Assembly: GCA_029237695.1 (NCBI GenBank)
Contig: CM055279.1
Coordinates: 25,609,919-25,673,918 of the forward strand
DNA length: 64,000 nucleotides
Source: Conchocele bisecta
Taxonomy: Eukaryota; Mollusca; Bivalvia; Lucinida; Thyasiridae
Direction of reading: 5' to 3'
Part shown: positions 61,001 through 64,000 of the stretch, piece after piece
Layout of the letters: every line of letters begins with the position of its first letter
Numbering within the stretch: the first letter of the stretch is position 1
The notes under the pieces: model-generated
What the model was told of the DNA's origin: nothing
Seen by the model: the letters and a program-made list of their open reading frames with translations, nothing else
The model's database searches: none
Translations under genes and position numbers: made by a program

Positions 61001-61945
61001 CACATTACTACCGAAATATTGCTTACTAAGTTCTTTCGCTTTTTCTGTACATCTGTCAGGTCTTTTACCTGTCATATGCATAGCTAGACACCTGAACAGA
61101 CGAAGGTCGTCATTATACTTATCTGAAGAATAAATACCTTTTCTATTCCTCAACCATTTTGGAAGTTCTCCTCCTGCTGCTTCTTTGGATTGTAGTCCCA
61201 AATCTATTCCTCTATTGCCCTGTATTAGCTTTACAAAAACCTCTACCCATCTTACAAACTTCCACTTTGTATTTGGTCTGTCTATTTTATCGGACATTAT
61301 TCGTGTTTGCTTCTTATCTGACAGCCATTTTTTAACAGTTTTCATTGATGATAGTGGTTCGCTACCGAGATTTTTGTGCATTATTATAGTTATAGGTTTT
61401 CCATTTTTAGTTTCCTCCATATGTTCTAGCTTGTAAGAATATGAATATCTCAAATAAAAATTGGTTGTTATATACGGAGCGAGTTTATCGGACATGCGTT
61501 CAGACTCGTTAATATCAATGTTTTTACGAAAGGATAATGTAACTACCCGTCTTCCCTTTTCTACCTTTTCCAATGTTTCATCATGAGCCCCCAATATTTC
61601 TTCACCTTTTTCCACTACCGCGCGAACGATAGAATTTTTCTTATTATTTGGTATTGGGTGACCTGTGTGTCTAATTTGGGACAAATTATTGGTGCTTGAC
61701 GGTTTTATTACACTAGCCCTTAACCCCGCAATACTTTCTTTTTGAATTCTGTTACCAACTTCCTCCGCTTTGGATATATCATTAAATGCTCCTCGTTTGT
61801 GGGCGCGGGTAAACCGCTTCATAAACGCCTCATTCTTTGTGGCGTTTATCAGCTTTGTCAACCCCCTAACTCTCAACCGTTTACTATAAGTAATCCCTAG
61901 AGATTCGGCTTCTCTTCTCAAACTTTCGATTTCTGGCGTTATCAT
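58029..61945 (-). pseudogene. POLB: Protein-primed family B DNA polymerase of the Polinton, three lesions
   Basis: The first 775 codons hold a C2H2 finger (YACDNCKQKFTKASNMKRH, about 386-404), a VDGYCPETNIVYQYHGCYWHGC nuclease-like block (475-496) and exonuclease motifs (YDLEAYL at 554, FNSSKYDINLIKKYL at 658, SYDSWIKAYD at 714). A TAA at 59618-59620 interrupts. The next in-phase 262 codons have polymerase motif A (GYDANALYLSTL). A second TAA at 58820-58822 is followed by motif B (MKLLGNTCCGKM). A frame change near 58562 precedes motif C (QMDTDSMY) and the C-terminal SAYYDNRRVLSDG end. Such polymerases replicate the element from a terminal protein. The upstream block DDLRLFRCLAMH resembles the OTU-like stretch of related PolBs, a weak suggestion. 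Confidence 0.92.
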
Positions 61946-62054
61946 ATTTTCTGTATATAACCTATGAAATTTATCTGTTCAATTGGACGTGAAAAATTTA
62001 CATCATGTTTTTTTCACGTCCAATTGAATATAAACATATACATATACATATATA
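61946..62054. promoter_or_regulatory. Divergent promoter region with a 19 bp perfect inverted repeat
   Basis: Between the polymerase (minus) and zinc-finger (plus) start codons lies TTCAATTGGACGTGAAAAA (61978-61996) and its exact reverse complement (62010-62028), separated by 13 bases. An AT-rich ATATAAACATATAC stretch follows at about 62028-62050. The position suggests a shared operator or core promoter for both genes, possibly bound by the neighbouring zinc-finger protein; that last point is inference. Confidence 0.55.
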
Positions 62055-62363
62055 ATGGAGTGTGTGACTTGTTGTAAGACGTTTACGCGTAAAGACTATC
62101 TACGAAGGCATCTAGCGAGACGTAGAAAGTTTCCTTGTGTCCCCCCACAATTTCAATGCCCCAGATCCCCTTGTAAATTCGTTAGTGCCCAAACTCTTTG
62201 TAGACACAAGCAACTACGCTGTCAGGTGGCTAAAGGTGAACGTGGTAGACTAGAGCTGGTAGAATTAGTTGCTGATCTGCGAAATAAATTAGCTATATTG
62301 GAGGAGGAAAATGGGGTGTTGGAATATAAACTATCACGCGCGTACTCATTGAAATTGCATTAA
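62055..62363 (+). CDS. Polinton C2H2 zinc-finger protein with C-terminal coiled coil
   Basis: The 102-residue ORF is intact. The N-terminal half has two C2H2-like units (CVTCCKTFTRKDYLRRHL and CPRSPCKFVSAQTLCRHKQ), rich in arginine. The C-terminal half (ELVADLRNKLAILEEENGVLEYKL) is a short leucine-heptad coiled coil suited to dimerisation. This bZIP-like layout with fingers suggests a DNA-binding regulator. It is transcribed away from PolB across the palindromic region. Small finger proteins at this end of the element are usual in bivalve Polintons, from memory of the group. Confidence 0.7.
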   Translation: MECVTCCKTFTRKDYLRRHLARRRKFPCVPPQFQCPRSPCKFVSAQTLCRHKQLRCQVAKGERGRLELVELVADLRNKLAILEEENGVLEYKLSRAYSLKLH

Positions 62364-62634
62364 TGATTTCGACTTTTTTTTTCAAACGTCAATTTTCAAT
62401 ATAATTGGGACTACAAGACCACTTTTTTATCATTCAATACAGCTCAATAACGTTTAAAACGTTGGAGGTATCATTTTGACTCACTCTTTTCAAAATTCGA
62501 TTCTCTCTCTTGGGAGAATATAATTATTTTATTAATTATTCCAAAACACCTATGCCGAAATAATTCATGAATTTACTGTAGGTAGAGACTTTCCTCATTA
62601 ACCAATATTTTGATTTTTCGGGGGTGGTGGGGGT
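62364..62634. other. AT-rich terminal non-coding part of the Polinton
   Basis: No ORF is present. GGAGGTATCATTTTGACTCA at about 62465 is a diverged copy of the sequence just inside the element end (GGTGGTATCATTTTGACTCC near 62667). The terminal region therefore contains repeated end-like motifs. Confidence 0.5.
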
Positions 62635-62694
62635 AGTATAGAGGGTTTGAAATGATATCACCGTAGGTGGTATCATTTTGACTCCCTCTATACT
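62635..62694. repeat. Hairpin at the presumed right end of the Polinton
   Basis: AGTATAGAGGG (62635-62645) pairs with CCCTCTATACT (62684-62694), and the inner TTGAAATGATA pairs with TATCATTTTGA, leaving a loop of about a dozen bases. The outermost bases read AG inwards, as in Polinton termini. No opposite terminus is in the window to confirm it. Confidence 0.55.
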
Positions 62695-62742
62695 ATTGCG
62701 GCAACCAGCCCTTCTGCACCTGATATTTCGTCATACTCCTCC

Positions 62743-63432
62743 GTGGTGATCGGCTCCACTCCAAGAACACCGCGGACTCCACCCGGGTTCAAGATACTCC
62801 AGGATCAGGATCAGTCTCCAGACTTCCAGACGTCTTTGGATCCGATGGATGTGGGGTCTACCACGGGGTCACCAGTGGCCAACCATGCCACGACTCCACC
62901 ACTGCCAGCTCCACCTACGCCACCGCCACCAGATCATCTTTCCCTCGACTACACCAACCCGCCGGATGAACAACCTAGACTGGATATCATCATGCCGGAC
63001 CCGGAAAACATCAACATCTACATCGCCAACACAGAAGTCAGTGGTGATGATCAGCCTACATACACCATCGTCGCACCAGCGCGCTGCCATGTAACCAGCG
63101 AACAGGCAACGTCGACCCGCCCGGGATACATGATGATGAGGCTGCATGAAAGCATGGCACAAGAGGAAACGAAGCTCAAGCTCAGCGATCTCAAGTACCT
63201 GGTCGAAGTTTACCAGACGCCTCGCCTTATTGAGGAAATTGATCACTGGGTGAAAACTGGATCCGCCAGTTACTTCGACGGAATCAAGTACACCAAGATG
63301 TCCAACAGGAAGGCGATTGCCAAGATCATCAGGAGCATTACACCCATAAAGACCATCGAGGCGTGTCGAACATTTTTGTTCGACGCCTACAACACTCTGG
63401 CGGAAGATGACAGAAGGATGCACATCCACTAG
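62743..63432 (+). CDS. Unrecognised ORF beyond the Polinton end
   Basis: The 229-codon frame stays open upstream towards 62655. The listed first codon is GTG; the first ATG is at 62845. The N-terminal part is proline/serine-rich (PPLPAPPTPPPP). The C-terminal half (KLSDLKYLVEVYQTPRLIEEIDHWVKTG, SNRKAIAKIIRSITP, FLFDAYNTLAEDDRRMH) looks like a folded helical domain. I do not recognise a family. It could be the 3' exon of a host gene, part of another transposon, or a gene hit by the Polinton insertion. GC content is higher than in the neighbouring Polinton end. An antisense ORF at 62869-63615 is judged a shadow. Confidence 0.45.
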   Translation: MVIGSTPRTPRTPPGFKILQDQDQSPDFQTSLDPMDVGSTTGSPVANHATTPPLPAPPTPPPPDHLSLDYTNPPDEQPRLDIIMPDPENINIYIANTEVSGDDQPTYTIVAPARCHVTSEQATSTRPGYMMMRLHESMAQEETKLKLSDLKYLVEVYQTPRLIEEIDHWVKTGSASYFDGIKYTKMSNRKAIAKIIRSITPIKTIEACRTFLFDAYNTLAEDDRRMHIH

Positions 63433-64000
63433 TGCCCACAAGGGCCACTGGTACAGGGGAGGGGCTGATTCTACCCAGGATCCCCTTTCGACCCGGGGTA
63501 ACCCGGGGGAGATAAACAAACCGCCCTTTTTAGGGCGAACACTTAGGCGCATAGGTCTGAACCCGTTCTGGGTCACGAATTGTGGCCGACAGGGTTTACA
63601 TACTTTAACGCGCACCTGCCAATTTCACTTTGGATTTTTTATGACACGTTAAATTGCTTCAAAATTACTTTTCTAAATTCGGCTATTTTTGGACTTATAT
63701 GTCCGGGTATGGAAGGCCTTCGAGCCAATTCCCACCCTTAAATATAAGATAAGTAAGTAATTATTCATCTTTGACAGGTGGCTGGAGCAATAGTAAAAAC
63801 ATGTGCATGTGAAAACCTCAGATCTAAAGAATACCATGAGACTAAGATTCGGCTATTTCGGATTGCACTGGTGAATGGTATACACCTGTGGACGGGTTAC
63901 CCGCCCTACCCAACCCACATGTTTTAACAAGTAAACAAAATATATTAACCTTTTATGAGATTGCCTGTACTCTTTCCGTCTATCCGACTTGGACGACCGA
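63433..64000. other. Non-coding end of the window
   Basis: No gene or clear repeat was recognised. A GC-rich block with ACCCGGGGTAACCCGGGGG (near 63500) follows the ORF, then AT-rich DNA to the window edge. Confidence 0.5.

Larger units (their letters stand above)
47606..62694. mobile_element. Degraded Maverick/Polinton element, left end truncated
   Basis: The 15.1 kb block carries the Polinton gene set: protein-primed family B DNA polymerase, DDE integrase, A32-like packaging ATPase, double-jelly-roll capsid protein and small accessory genes. Gene order and tight packing are typical. A hairpin at 62635-62694 looks like the right terminus (AGTATAGAGGG...CCCTCTATACT), while the left side stops inside a gene at the satellite. 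At least nine in-frame stops and about ten frame breaks show the copy is inactive. The adenain-like protease expected of the group is not visible. Confidence 0.9.

Overview
The window looks like nuclear DNA of a bivalve or close mollusc. It has spliced GT/AG exons, tRNA-derived SINE heads with RNA polymerase III boxes, many palindromic MITEs, long satellite arrays and a Maverick/Polinton virus-like transposon. The species is inferred from repeat style only. Positions 1-249 are unsequenced N.

About 0.25-22.4 kb is TE-rich host DNA. The one host gene I can support is TRMT10-like (tRNA guanine-9 N1-methyltransferase), plus strand, with five recognisable 3' exons from 7426 to 12862. A 1.74 kb direct tandem duplication (9019-10763 and 10764-12497) duplicates its third and fourth visible exons. 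The introns and flanks hold several MITE families, a 62-64 bp tandem repeat and a 1,160 bp foldback element with a 10 bp target-site duplication.

22.4-29.63 kb is a C-rich minisatellite with a unit of about 30 bp and a higher-order structure. 29.64-47.6 kb is a second satellite with monomers of about 195-208 bp, organised at its right end into a 2,223 bp higher-order repeat. The middle of that array (about 31.19-42.19 kb) is full of random single-base insertions that both flanks lack, and looks like uncorrected long-read sequence used to fill a gap.

47.6-62.69 kb is a decayed Polinton. Minus-strand genes lie at the left: a hydrophobic protein truncated at the satellite junction, a small beta-rich protein, a tandem-repeat coiled-coil protein and a virion-type protein. 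Then come a large conserved plus-strand protein, a minus-strand membrane protein, the double-jelly-roll major capsid protein, an intact A32/FtsK-like packaging ATPase, three small proteins and a DD35E integrase. A protein-primed family B DNA polymerase on the minus strand and a C2H2 zinc-finger protein complete it. These would act together as replication (PolB), integration (integrase), packaging (ATPase) and virion (capsid) modules. At least nine in-frame stop codons and about ten frame breaks show that this copy is dead. No adenain-like protease is visible; it may lie in the part lost on the left. The right end is marked by a hairpin at 62635-62694. A palindrome of the form CAATC-N2/3-GATTG is repeated nine times in the small-gene linkers of the element, which I consider the least explained signal in the window.

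62.7-63.4 kb holds one long unrecognised ORF outside the element, and the final 0.57 kb shows nothing I can name.
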